The notes below the pieces were generated by a model. The model saw only the letters and a program-made list of their open reading frames with translations, was not told where the DNA came from and made no database searches. A DNA stretch of 64,000 nucleotides, from the NCBI RefSeq assembly GCF_006517175.1, contig NZ_CP041186.1, positions 5,855,074-5,919,073 on the forward strand. The letters run 5' to 3'. The position numbers were made by a program, and so were the translations under genes. Within the stretch, counting starts at the first letter, position 1. Each line of letters opens with the position of its first letter. This DNA comes from Persicimonas caeni (lineage in GTDB: Bacteria > Myxococcota_A > Bradymonadia > Bradymonadales > Bradymonadaceae). Of the stretch, positions 27,730 through 35,769 are shown one piece after another.

Positions 27730-28347
27730 ATGACAAACGAAGAAAAAGCCCAAAAAATCGGCCAAATCCTCGACGACCTCTACCCCGAGCCCCCCATCCC
27801 GCTCGACCACACCGACGGCTTTACGCTGACGATCGCGGTCTTGCTGTCGGCGCAGTGCACCGACAAGCGGGTCAATATGGTCACGCCCGGCCTCTTCGAG
27901 CTCGCCGACAACCCCTTCGACATGGCCGAGCTCTCCGAAGAGGAGATCCTCGGGGCCATCAAATCGTGCGGGCTGGCGCCGACGAAGGCCAAGCGCATCA
28001 AGAAGCTCAGCGAGATGCTCGTCGAAGAGGGCGGTGCACTCCCCAGCACCCTCACCGGTCTACAAAAACTCCCGGGCGTGGGTCGAAAGACCGCCCAGGT
28101 TGTGCTCGCCCAATGGTTCGACGTGCCGTCATTTCCGGTAGACACCCACATCCATCGCCTCGCCGAGCGCTGGGGCCTCTCCAGCGGCAAGAACGTGCGC
28201 CAGACCGAGAAGGACCTGCGCAAGGTCTTCCCCAAGGAGACTTGGAACCGGCGTCACCTGCAGATCATCTACTTCGGCCGCGAATATTGCCCCGCCCGAG
28301 GGCACGAGCCGGAGGAGTGCCCGATCTGCAAGTGGGCGGCCGAATAG
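27730..28347 (+). CDS. nth: Endonuclease III (DNA glycosylase/AP lyase), variant iron-sulfur site
   Basis: 205 aa base-excision repair enzyme removing oxidised pyrimidines. The helix-hairpin-helix and catalytic lysine are in KLPGVGRKTAQVVL, and the catalytic aspartate in SFPVDTHIHRLAERWG. AVLLSAQCTDKRVN is the usual N-terminal signature. The C-terminal cluster region has only three cysteines (EYC, then ECPIC) with spacing C-x9-C-x2-C and ends five residues later. The usual pattern is C-x6-C-x2-C-x5-C, so the [4Fe-4S] cluster is doubtful. ATG at 27730 gives the standard N-terminus. Ends at a strong terminator shared with clpA. Confidence 0.93.
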   Translation: MTNEEKAQKIGQILDDLYPEPPIPLDHTDGFTLTIAVLLSAQCTDKRVNMVTPGLFELADNPFDMAELSEEEILGAIKSCGLAPTKAKRIKKLSEMLVEEGGALPSTLTGLQKLPGVGRKTAQVVLAQWFDVPSFPVDTHIHRLAERWGLSSGKNVRQTEKDLRKVFPKETWNRRHLQIIYFGREYCPARGHEPEECPICKWAAE

Positions 28348-28361
28348 TTAGTCAATACGCA

Positions 28362-28410
28362 CAAAAAAAGAGGGCGCCTCGCATCCGCAAGGCGCCCTCT
28401 CTAGCTTTTT
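28362..28410. terminator. Bidirectional terminator between nth and clpA
   Basis: AGAGGGCGCC (28369-28378) pairs with GGCGCCCTCT (28391-28400). An A7 run on the left gives the minus-strand transcript a U-tract. CTAGCTTTTT on the right serves nth. Confidence 0.88.
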
Positions 28411-28461
28411 AGCTCCTTAGCTCTTTTGCTAATTCGCTAATTCACTCTTTCGCTCCCACCT

Positions 28462-30810
28462 CTACTCGTCGGTCACCATGCCCGGATCGACGTCCTGTTC
28501 CAAGGTCGTCTCGGTCGGCGATTCCTCCTCGGCAGGCGGCTCGTTCGGCTCGTAGGAGAAGGTGAGCTCGTCGTTCTCGTCGAGATCGATGATGGCCGTG
28601 CCGCCGTGCTGCAACTCGCCGAAGAGAATCTCTTCCGCCATGGGGCGTTTGATCTTCTCCTGGATGACGCGAGCCAAGGGGCGAGCGCCCAGAAGCTCGT
28701 CGTAACCTTCGTCGGCGATCCAGCGTCGGGCGGCCTCGGACAGCTCGATTTTGACGTCGCGATCCGACAGCTGGAACTCGAGTTCGCGCACGAACTTGTC
28801 GACGATCTTGACGACAACGGTCGTGGGGAGCGGCTCGAAGACCACGATTTCGTCGAGGCGGTTCCTGAATTCGGGCGGGAACCGGTTCTCGATGGCCTTC
28901 ATCGACTTGCTCACGTCGACACCCTTGCCGAAGCCGACCGTCTTTTGCTGCATGTCGGCGGCGCCGGCGTTGGTCGTCATGATGACGGTGACGTTGCGGA
29001 AGTCGGCCTCACGCCCGTTGTTGTCGGTCAGACGCGCGGTATCCATCACCTGCAGCAGGATATTGAAGATATCCGGGTGCGCCTTTTCGATCTCGTCCAT
29101 CAAGAGGACGCAGTGCGGGTTGTTGCGGATCTTTTCGACCAGCAAGCCGCCCTGATCGTAGCCGACGTAGCCGGGAGGCGCACCGATCAAGCGACTGACG
29201 GCGTGGCGCTCCATATACTCGGACATGTCGAATTGGACGAACTCGACGCCCAGGCCGGCGGCCAACTGACGGGCCACCTCGGTCTTACCGACACCGGTGG
29301 GTCCTGCGAACAGGAAGCTTCCGACCGGCTTTTCGGGGCGGGTCAAGCCCGCGCGGTTCATCTTGACGGCGTTGACCACCGCCTCGATGGCCTGGTCTTG
29401 GCCGTAGACGTTGTCCTTGAGCGTGGTTTCGAGTTCGCCGAGGCGCTGCTTCTCGCTGCCCTGGACTTTGATGTCCGGGATGCGTGCGATCTTGGCGACC
29501 ACCTGCTCGATGGCCTCCACGTCGATGACGTTGCCGTCATACATTTCGGGATGCACGCGCCGGCGAGAGCCGACCTCGTCGATGACGTCGATGGCGGTGT
29601 CCGGAAGCGCGCGCTCCCGGATATGCTTCTGGGCCAGATGCACCGCCGTCTCGATGGCCTCGTCGGTGTACTCGACGTCGTGGTACTCCTCGTAATACTT
29701 CTTCAAGCCGCGCAAGATCTCGACGGCCTCGTCTTTGGTCGGCTCGACGATGTCGATCTTCTGGAAGCGGCGAGCCAGAGCGCGGTCGCGCTCGAAGCTC
29801 TTGCGGTACTCGTCCTGAGTGGTCGAGCCGATGCACTTGAGGCTGCCCTCGGCCAGCGCCGGCTTGAGGATATTGGACGCGTCCATGGTGCCACCGCTGG
29901 TGGCCCCGGCGCCCACGATGGTGTGGATTTCGTCGATGAACAGGATGGCGCCCTTTTTCTTCTTGAGGGCGTTCATCACCGCCTTGAGGCGCTGCTCGAA
30001 CTGGCCGCGGAACTTGGTGCCGGCCAACAGCCCGCCCATGTCGAGCGAGTAGATCGTCGCCTCGCTCAACACCTCGGGGACCTCCCCGTTGGCGATTTTT
30101 CGGGCTAGGCCCTCGGCGATGGCGGTCTTACCCACGCCGGGCTCGCCCACGAAGATCGGGTTGTTTTTGCGCCGGCGGCACAGCACCTGAATGGTGCGCT
30201 CGATCTCTTCGCTGCGCCCGATCAACGGGTCGATGCGCCCTTGTTTGGCCCGCTCGACGAGGTTGGAGCAGTAGGCCTCCAGGGGCTTTTGCAGGGCTTC
30301 GGCTTCCTGGTCGTCGCCGGGAAATCCGCCGCCCCAGGAGCTGTCGGGCTCGTCGCCCTCGTCGTCGTCGCTGTCGTCGATCTTGGAGATGCCGTGCGAC
30401 AGGTAGCTGACGATGTCCAGGCGGCTGACGCCCTGGTCTTGCAGAAAATAAACCGCGTGCGAGTCGGGCTCGCTGAACACGCTCACGAGCACGTTGCCCC
30501 CGTCGACTTCATCCTTGCCGGATGAGCGCACGTGCATGATGGCGCGCTGCATGACGCGCTGAAAGGCAATGGTTTGGACCGGCTCGACGGCCACGTCCTC
30601 CGGCACCGAGTCGACGTTGTTGTCCAGAAAGTCCTCCAAGTCGGCCTTGAGCTTGGCAAGATTGCAGCCGACATTCTTGAGGATCTTTCGGGTCGTCTCG
30701 TCAAAGCACAGGACGTACAACAGGTGCTCGAGGGTCAAATACTCGTGTCGGCGCTGCCGTGCTTCGCGGACAGCTGCGGACAATGCTATTTCCAAATCGC
30801 GCTGGATCAT
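28462..30810 (-). CDS. clpA: ATP-dependent Clp protease ATP-binding subunit ClpA
   Basis: 782 aa AAA+ unfoldase feeding substrates to ClpP. The N-domain (to about residue 145) has the [14 protein letters not shown] motif. AAA1 has [15 protein letters not shown] and [23 protein letters not shown]2 has [16 protein letters not shown] and [16 protein letters not shown]. The ClpP-contact loop reads TVGFG before [13 protein letters not shown], comparable to IGL in E. coli ClpA. The acidic C-terminal tail is longer than usual. It lacks the middle coiled-coil of ClpB/ClpC and follows clpS, which fixes it as ClpA. clpP is not in the window. Confidence 0.95.
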   Translation of the reverse strand: MIQRDLEIALSAAVREARQRRHEYLTLEHLLYVLCFDETTRKILKNVGCNLAKLKADLEDFLDNNVDSVPEDVAVEPVQTIAFQRVMQRAIMHVRSSGKDEVDGGNVLVSVFSEPDSHAVYFLQDQGVSRLDIVSYLSHGISKIDDSDDDEGDEPDSSWGGGFPGDDQEAEALQKPLEAYCSNLVERAKQGRIDPLIGRSEEIERTIQVLCRRRKNNPIFVGEPGVGKTAIAEGLARKIANGEVPEVLSEATIYSLDMGGLLAGTKFRGQFEQRLKAVMNALKKKKGAILFIDEIHTIVGAGATSGGTMDASNILKPALAEGSLKCIGSTTQDEYRKSFERDRALARRFQKIDIVEPTKDEAVEILRGLKKYYEEYHDVEYTDEAIETAVHLAQKHIRERALPDTAIDVIDEVGSRRRVHPEMYDGNVIDVEAIEQVVAKIARIPDIKVQGSEKQRLGELETTLKDNVYGQDQAIEAVVNAVKMNRAGLTRPEKPVGSFLFAGPTGVGKTEVARQLAAGLGVEFVQFDMSEYMERHAVSRLIGAPPGYVGYDQGGLLVEKIRNNPHCVLLMDEIEKAHPDIFNILLQVMDTARLTDNNGREADFRNVTVIMTTNAGAADMQQKTVGFGKGVDVSKSMKAIENRFPPEFRNRLDEIVVFEPLPTTVVVKIVDKFVRELEFQLSDRDVKIELSEAARRWIADEGYDELLGARPLARVIQEKIKRPMAEEILFGELQHGGTAIIDLDENDELTFSYEPNEPPAEEESPTETTLEQDVDPGMVTDE

Positions 30811-30948
30811 GACTCTATATCTCGGTGAGGGAGTCCGCTGTCGTCTTATCGAGCTTTGGCGAAGTTACGGCACTAAATACGTCTCGACCGTTATGCTTCG
30901 GCAGGGCTTTCCGCTGCACCTCCAGGCAGGGCGCCCATTGCTACTTTT

Positions 30949-31263
30949 TCACTCGGGCTCCATGGTGACCATCAGCGGATGGCCTTCCTGGCGTGCCCAT
31001 TCTTTGGTCTGGTGAACCTTGGTCTCGGCCACCTCCCGGGAGTAAACCCCGGCCACACCCTGTCCCCGCTTGTGGATACGCAGCATAATCTGCGTGGCCT
31101 CTGCGGGCGACTTGTTGAAAATTACTTCGAGTGCGCGCACGACGAACTCCATGGTTGTGTAGTCGTCGTTGTGGAAGATGACTTTGAATAACCTCGGCTT
31201 TTGAGCCTTGGTCTTCGACTTCTTCTGTGTGGCGACATCACCTTGCTGGTCGTTCTGACTCAC
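30949..31263 (-). CDS. clpS: ClpS adaptor of the N-degron pathway
   Basis: 104 aa adaptor that binds N-terminal Leu/Phe/Tyr/Trp and delivers the protein to ClpA. The N-terminal 25 residues are polar and flexible. The core has FKVIFHNDDYTTMEFVVRAL, with the Asn-Asp-Asp residues that grip the substrate N-terminus, and MLRIHKRGQGVAGVYSREVAETKV with the conserved pocket histidine. It lies 138 bp upstream of clpA on the same strand, presumably co-transcribed. Aat is encoded 6 kb away. Confidence 0.96.
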   Translation of the reverse strand: MSQNDQQGDVATQKKSKTKAQKPRLFKVIFHNDDYTTMEFVVRALEVIFNKSPAEATQIMLRIHKRGQGVAGVYSREVAETKVHQTKEWARQEGHPLMVTMEPE

Positions 31264-31848
31264 TTCCTACCAACTCCTCGAAAGCCGGATGCGTGGATGG
31301 ACGCTTTCACTTCTGTACCGCCGGCGACCGGATAGGCCCTCGGAGCTTAACCCCGACCGAGAGCCTGGAGTTGTGGGGCACCGACCCTGGGGTCGATGCC
31401 GGTTCCTTCTTCAGAAACACACAAGGTGCGCCACATATTCGTCGCTTCGGCGCCTGCCACTCCCACCAGACCGTTGTCGGGGGTGAGCGGCCAGCTACGG
31501 TCGCTTCCGCGGTCTTCCCTCAATTCTATCTGTATAGAATTTCACGGGACGTTTTTCCAGCGTCCCTCCATCTCTGAGGATAAGCGCATTTTACAAAGGC
31601 CCAAACTCGTTGGGAGCAGATTGTCTCCTGTCACACCATCTTCTGTGGTGACCTGTGCGGCGGCCCGGCGACCACTGGCCGTGCCTGGACGTCCGGCCAT
31701 AGGCCGGACGCGCTGCACCACAAGCCGGGCGCAGTGCATCTTCAGCTGGGGCCGGGGTTCGCCACGCTGGCCAATTGGTCGCCGCGGCTGAATCTGTTAC
31801 ATGAGATTCATCCTGGGGCCCATCCGTAACACAGGGAGACAAACTGTT
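31264..31848. other. 585-nt intergenic region between clpS and pdxH
   Basis: No frame here has a recognisable product. It contains a 20-bp AT-rich dyad (31522-31541) and a perfect hairpin CGTCCGGCC-ATA-GGCCGGACG (31690-31710). It must hold the promoters of both divergent genes. Confidence 0.6.
31522..31541. promoter_or_regulatory. 20-bp perfect dyad in the clpS-pdxH gap
   Basis: AATTCTAT-CTGT-ATAGAATT has two perfect 8-bp arms and is strikingly AT-rich against a GC-rich background. It looks like a binding site for a dimeric regulator. Which of the two divergent genes it controls is open. Confidence 0.5.
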
Positions 31849-32448
31849 ATGCCAGAAACATTGTACGACGACCCCTTCGATTGGTTCGAGCATTGGTTCG
31901 ACGAGGCCTGCCAGACGGTGTCGGCCAACGCCAACGCCATGAGCCTGGGCACCGTGTCGGCCGAGGGCCACCCCTCCATCCGCCAGGTGCTGCTCAAGGG
32001 CTTCGATGCCCGCGGCTTTATGTTCTACACCAACTATCGCTCCCAGAAGGCGCGCGAGCTCGACGAAAATCCGGCCTGCGCGCTCAACTTCTACTGGCGT
32101 GGCCTCGAGCGCCAGATCCGCATCGAGGGACTCGCCCACCGGCTGAGCCCCGAGGAGTCGGACGCCTACTTCGCCACCCGCCCTCGCGGCAGCCAGGTCG
32201 GCGCCTGGGCCTCCCTGCAGTCTCGCCCCCTGGCCAACCGGCAAGTGCTGGCCGCGCGGGTCGAGGAGTTCGAAGAGAGATTCCACGACCAGCCCGTGCC
32301 GCGCCCCGAACACTGGGGCGGCTATCTGGTGGTGCCGCTTCGCTTCGAGTTCTGGGAGGCCGAGGCGTATCGGCTGCATGACCGGTGGGAGTTTGTCCGG
32401 TCGTCGGTCGATGCGGAGGAGTGGCAGGTGGAGATGTTGTATCCCTGA
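31849..32448 (+). CDS. pdxH: Pyridoxine/pyridoxamine 5'-phosphate oxidase
   Basis: 199 aa FMN-dependent oxidase making pyridoxal 5'-phosphate, the cofactor for several PLP enzymes here (lysAC, the Met/Cys gamma-lyase family enzyme). Motifs: NAMSLGTVSAEGHPSIRQVLLKGFDARGF, FYTNYRSQKARELDENP, YWRGLERQIRIEG, ATRPRGSQVGAWAS, and the C-terminal RLHDRWEFVR with W-x-x-E-x-LYP. The start at 31849 (MPETLYDDP) is preceded by AGGGAG; an in-frame ATG at 31801 gives an unconserved extension. Confidence 0.94.
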   Translation: MPETLYDDPFDWFEHWFDEACQTVSANANAMSLGTVSAEGHPSIRQVLLKGFDARGFMFYTNYRSQKARELDENPACALNFYWRGLERQIRIEGLAHRLSPEESDAYFATRPRGSQVGAWASLQSRPLANRQVLAARVEEFEERFHDQPVPRPEHWGGYLVVPLRFEFWEAEAYRLHDRWEFVRSSVDAEEWQVEMLYP

Positions 32449-32580
32449 ACTCCCGAATACCGAACGACCTTCGATCGTTGTAAGGGCGCAAAGAATCCGG
32501 TATGCCAATTCTCAGGGAGAAGAGAAGTTAGCAGCCACTTACTACTTCGCTAAACGGACCGAAGTACAAGGAGACTGACA

Positions 32581-33843
32581 ATGAAATTTCGTCGCAAGAT
32601 TTATGTGGTCGGAGGCGATCTGACGACCTTCATCGGCAAGCATCACCCCGACTTCATCTGGAAGAAGCACCCCGACTTCGGCAAGAAGGAAAACCCGACG
32701 CTCGAAGAGCTGCTGACGCAGGCTATCAACGGGGCCTTCGAGAAGACCGGCGTCGATCCGGAGGCGATCGAGCGCGGCTTCATCGGCAACTTCGCCGGCG
32801 AGCTCTTCTCCAACCAGGGTCATATGGGCGCTTTGGCCGTGCGCGCCAACGAGAAGCTGCACGGCAAGCCGTTCACCCGCCTCGAAGGCGCGTGCGCCTC
32901 GGGTGGCCTGGCCGTGGCAGCCGGCATCGACGCGCTCAACGCCGGCCACGACGTGGTCATGGCCGCGGGCTCCGAGGTCCAGACCACCTGCAGCGCCCGC
33001 GAAGGCGCCGGCTACCTCGCCCGCGCCTCCCACTGGGAGACCGAGCGTGACATCGACGACTTCACCTTCCCGGCGATGTTCGCCCGCCGCGCCAAGCACT
33101 ACAAAGAGAAGTACGGCGTGACCGACGAAGACATCGCTCACGTGACGGTCAAGGCGTACAAAAACGCCAACAAGAACCCGTACGCTCACATGCGCTCCAT
33201 CGAGATGGACCTGGAGAGCGCCGCCAACGCCGGCGACCGCAACCCCCAGTTCCTGCGCAACGAAGAGCTCAAGCCGCACCTGAAAGTGAGCGACTGCTCG
33301 CAGGTCAGCGATGGCGCGGCCGCCATCATCCTGGCGACCGAAGAGGGCCTCGAGAAGCTGGGCATCGACAAGAGCGACACCATCGAGGTGCTCGCCTACG
33401 CTCAGGCGACCAGCCCGCTGGGCGACGTCGACGACTACACCGTGCTGAACAACACGATGCAGGCCGCCCAGCAGGTCTACGAGGAAGCCGGCCTCAAGCC
33501 GAGCGACATCAACGTGGCCGAAGTCCACGATTGCTTCGCGGTCACCGAGCTGCTGATGTACGAAGCGCTCGGCTTTGCCGACCCGGGCAAGGGCGCCGAG
33601 CTGGCTCGCGAAGGCGAGACCGGCATCGAGGGAAGCATCCCGGTCAACACCGGCGGTGGTCTTTTGGCCTTCGGTCACCCCGTGGGCGCCACCGGCGTCA
33701 AGCAGGTGCTCGAGATCTATCGTCAGATGAAAGGTCAGTGCGGCGACTACCAGATTCCGGAGACGCCCAAGTACGGCCTGACCGCCAACATGGGCGGCGA
33801 CGACCGCACCACGGTGGCGATGGCGTTCGAGAACGTCGAGTAA
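32581..33843 (+). CDS. Thiolase-family acetyl-CoA acetyltransferase (SCP-x/archaeal-like)
   Basis: 420 aa. The nucleophilic cysteine is in LEGACASGGLAVAAG. The second half has EVHDCFAVTELL and NTGGGLLAFGHPVGATGVKQVLEI. The usual C-terminal CxGxG is replaced by TANMGGDDRTTV, as in the SCP-x/archaeal thiolase branch. Likely forms acetoacetyl-CoA or cleaves 3-oxoacyl-CoA. Supplying acetoacetyl-CoA to the mevalonate pathway is a plausible but unproven role. AAGGAG sits just before the ATG at 32581. Confidence 0.85.
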   Translation: MKFRRKIYVVGGDLTTFIGKHHPDFIWKKHPDFGKKENPTLEELLTQAINGAFEKTGVDPEAIERGFIGNFAGELFSNQGHMGALAVRANEKLHGKPFTRLEGACASGGLAVAAGIDALNAGHDVVMAAGSEVQTTCSAREGAGYLARASHWETERDIDDFTFPAMFARRAKHYKEKYGVTDEDIAHVTVKAYKNANKNPYAHMRSIEMDLESAANAGDRNPQFLRNEELKPHLKVSDCSQVSDGAAAIILATEEGLEKLGIDKSDTIEVLAYAQATSPLGDVDDYTVLNNTMQAAQQVYEEAGLKPSDINVAEVHDCFAVTELLMYEALGFADPGKGAELAREGETGIEGSIPVNTGGGLLAFGHPVGATGVKQVLEIYRQMKGQCGDYQIPETPKYGLTANMGGDDRTTVAMAFENVE

Positions 33844-33848
33844 GCAAA

Positions 33849-33930
33849 GCCTAGCTTTTCGGCGCCCCCCATCCGGCTCGCGCTGTACGACGCGCGAGGC
33901 GGATGGGGGGCCTCGCACTGCTACGCCTCA
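33849..33930. repeat. Palindromic intergenic element, short form
   Basis: Inverted ends with core CCCCCCATCCG (33865-33875) and CGGATGGGGGG (33900-33910), extended outward by imperfect arms containing CTAGCTTTTCGG on the left and CGAG...GCTACGCCTC on the right. They flank an internal hairpin CTCGCGC/GCGCGAG. The left arm begins a few bases after the thiolase stop and the right arm ends at the TGA of the convergent nucleotidyltransferase. Same family as 56389-56578. Confidence 0.8.
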
Positions 33931-34713
33931 CTCCCCTGAACTCCACCCAACCACCAACCTCTCCGCATGCGCCCGCGCTTCGGGCGTGTCGACGTCCTGC
34001 CACAGATGCGGCCCCACGTCCCAGAAGCAAAACGCATCCGCCGCGCACAACCTGCGCACTGCATCGGAGGTGTTGCAATCACCCCGTTCGGCCTTCTCGG
34101 CACGTAAGGCCTCGACGAAGCCGCCGCCGCACCAGAACAGCCCCACGTCGATCAGGTTGAAGACCTCGAGCTCCTTGCCGATGTCCTGGAACTCGCCGTT
34201 CGACACGGCGATTTTGTTGGCGTCGGGCATGTCGAAGATCGTGTCGAGCTTGTGGTCGACGCCGAGCATTCCTTCGATCGTGCCCGGCTCGACGGGCAAA
34301 AAGTCGCGCTCGATGCGCTCCATGAGCGCCGGGTCGAAGATGTGGTCGCTCATCGTCAACCAGAAGGGCAGGGCGCTATCGGCGCCCAGCGCCTCGACGG
34401 CCGCGTCGACCCCGGCGAGCACCGAGATGCCGTTGGAAGATTCGAAGTCGGCATTGTACGCCGCCCGAAGTTGCATCCCCTGGGGGAGGCTTCGGCTCTC
34501 GAGTGCTTCGGTCAACGCCTCGTTTTTGTAGCCGGTGACCACCGTCAGGTGCTCGACGCCAAGCCGGGCGAAATTGTCCAGGTGGTAGTCGAGCAGGCTT
34601 CGGCCACCGATCTTGGCCAAGATTTTGTGGCCCTCTTCGGGGGCCAGACGGCTTCCGAATCCGGCGGCCAAAATGACGGCGTGGGTGGTCTCGGTTTGGG
34701 CAACTGTGCTCAT
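33928..34713 (-). CDS. Nucleotidyltransferase, inositol-1-phosphate cytidylyltransferase-like
   Basis: 261 aa. N-terminal AVILAAGFGSRLAPEEGHKILAKIGGRSLLDYHL is the nucleotide-binding signature of sugar-phosphate nucleotidyltransferases. YNADFESSNGISVLAG, LTMSDHIFDPALM, LGVDHKLDTIFDMPDANKI, IGKELEVFNLIDVGLF, GDCNTSDAVRRL and WQDVDTPE follow the pattern of the cytidylyltransferase of archaeal/thermophile inositol-lipid and di-inositol-phosphate synthesis. A polar-lipid or solute precursor is inferred; the exact alcohol phosphate is unknown. The partner phosphatidyltransferase is not adjacent. Its stop lies at the edge of the repeat element. Confidence 0.75.
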   Translation of the reverse strand: MSTVAQTETTHAVILAAGFGSRLAPEEGHKILAKIGGRSLLDYHLDNFARLGVEHLTVVTGYKNEALTEALESRSLPQGMQLRAAYNADFESSNGISVLAGVDAAVEALGADSALPFWLTMSDHIFDPALMERIERDFLPVEPGTIEGMLGVDHKLDTIFDMPDANKIAVSNGEFQDIGKELEVFNLIDVGLFWCGGGFVEALRAEKAERGDCNTSDAVRRLCAADAFCFWDVGPHLWQDVDTPEARAHAERLVVGWSSGE

Positions 34714-34906
34714 ACTCGGCTCGGCTCGGCAATGATCTCAACCAGTGATCTCAATGGGATATATGCTGGGCGTCACCATCGCAAATGTCAGCAGTGCGGT
34801 CCAGCCCGACGACGCGCAATGAAGGGAATACAAGCGGGCAATTTGTGCGTTGGACATCACGTGGTTATACTGAAGGCAGAGGCTCCTCGCACCCAAAGGT
34901 ACCGCC

Positions 34907-35554
34907 ATGTATCAAAAGACGCCGGTGAAAGGCTTTCTCAAGGAAAGCGCTCTTTGGACTCTCTCCAATGCGCTCGGCGTAGGCGTGCCTGTGGCCGCCG
35001 TCTATATCGGCCTGCACGTGTTGATGGGCTCGCCGATGACGCGTGTGTCGATGGCGATGGCGGCGACGGCCTTGCTGACCTTGACCTGGGGAAGCTGGTC
35101 GTCGTTGGTGTGGGCCAAGAACCGCATGCTGCGCGCCTCGATGCAGATGATGACGGTGATCCCCGGCATCCTTCTGCTGCTCTTGGCCGGCTTGGGCTTC
35201 TATATCGGTCGCGGCTCGTTGCTCTTCTGGATTGCGCTTTTGGCCAACGGAGCCGGCACCATCGCCGCTTCGTTCATGCTGGCGCGCACTGTCGGAGCCA
35301 CTGCCGCGAGCGACTCTCCCACCGGATACCTGACCGGTTTCGGCGTCTTCCCGCTGGTTGCCACCGGCGCTGCCGGCGGCGTGGGATACCTGTGGTACCT
35401 CTTCGTCAGCAATCCGCTGGCGACGGACTGGCGCTCGCTCTTCAGCTTCTCGTTCTTCTTCGTGACCACGTTGGCGATCGTCTTGATCTCTACGGTGGTT
35501 CCGGCCGTCACCACAGTTATCTGCCGTCAGCTGGCGGCACCCAAACAACGGTGA
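34907..35554 (+). CDS. Uncharacterised polytopic membrane protein
   Basis: 215 aa with about six transmembrane helices (for example GVPVAAVYIGLHVLMG, MMTVIPGILLLLLAGLGFYI, FPLVATGAAGGVGYLWYLF, FFFVTTLAIVLISTVVPAVTTVI). No charged motif or known family is recognised. Start at 34907; upstream AAAGG is a weak ribosome site. Divergent from the nucleotidyltransferase with a 193-bp gap. Confidence 0.65.
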   Translation: MYQKTPVKGFLKESALWTLSNALGVGVPVAAVYIGLHVLMGSPMTRVSMAMAATALLTLTWGSWSSLVWAKNRMLRASMQMMTVIPGILLLLLAGLGFYIGRGSLLFWIALLANGAGTIAASFMLARTVGATAASDSPTGYLTGFGVFPLVATGAAGGVGYLWYLFVSNPLATDWRSLFSFSFFFVTTLAIVLISTVVPAVTTVICRQLAAPKQR

Positions 35555-35769
35555 CGACCACGCTCGCCTTTTCCACTGGAGGGGTGGCGAGCGCTGGGTT
35601 TGTTCATTAATATCAGGTGGATATTGCGAACGCGTCTGGTTGGGGCGCGTCACCGATATCATCACTCCCTAAAAAGTTTCCTTTTTCCTTTGCGAAGGGC
35701 GTTGCTCGTGTGTAGCTTGGGAAAGCTGCGCACGGTCGCTCGCGTCGAGGTTTCTGAGCGACACGTAGC

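Noticed and set aside
31289-31791. Plus-strand open frames in the clpS-pdxH gap
   Set aside because: Mutually overlapping, rich in Arg/Ser/Pro, and without ribosome sites or similarity that I can recognise.
32542-33918. 458-codon minus-strand frame opposite the thiolase gene
   Set aside because: Thiolase motifs on the plus strand are complete; the antisense frame has none.
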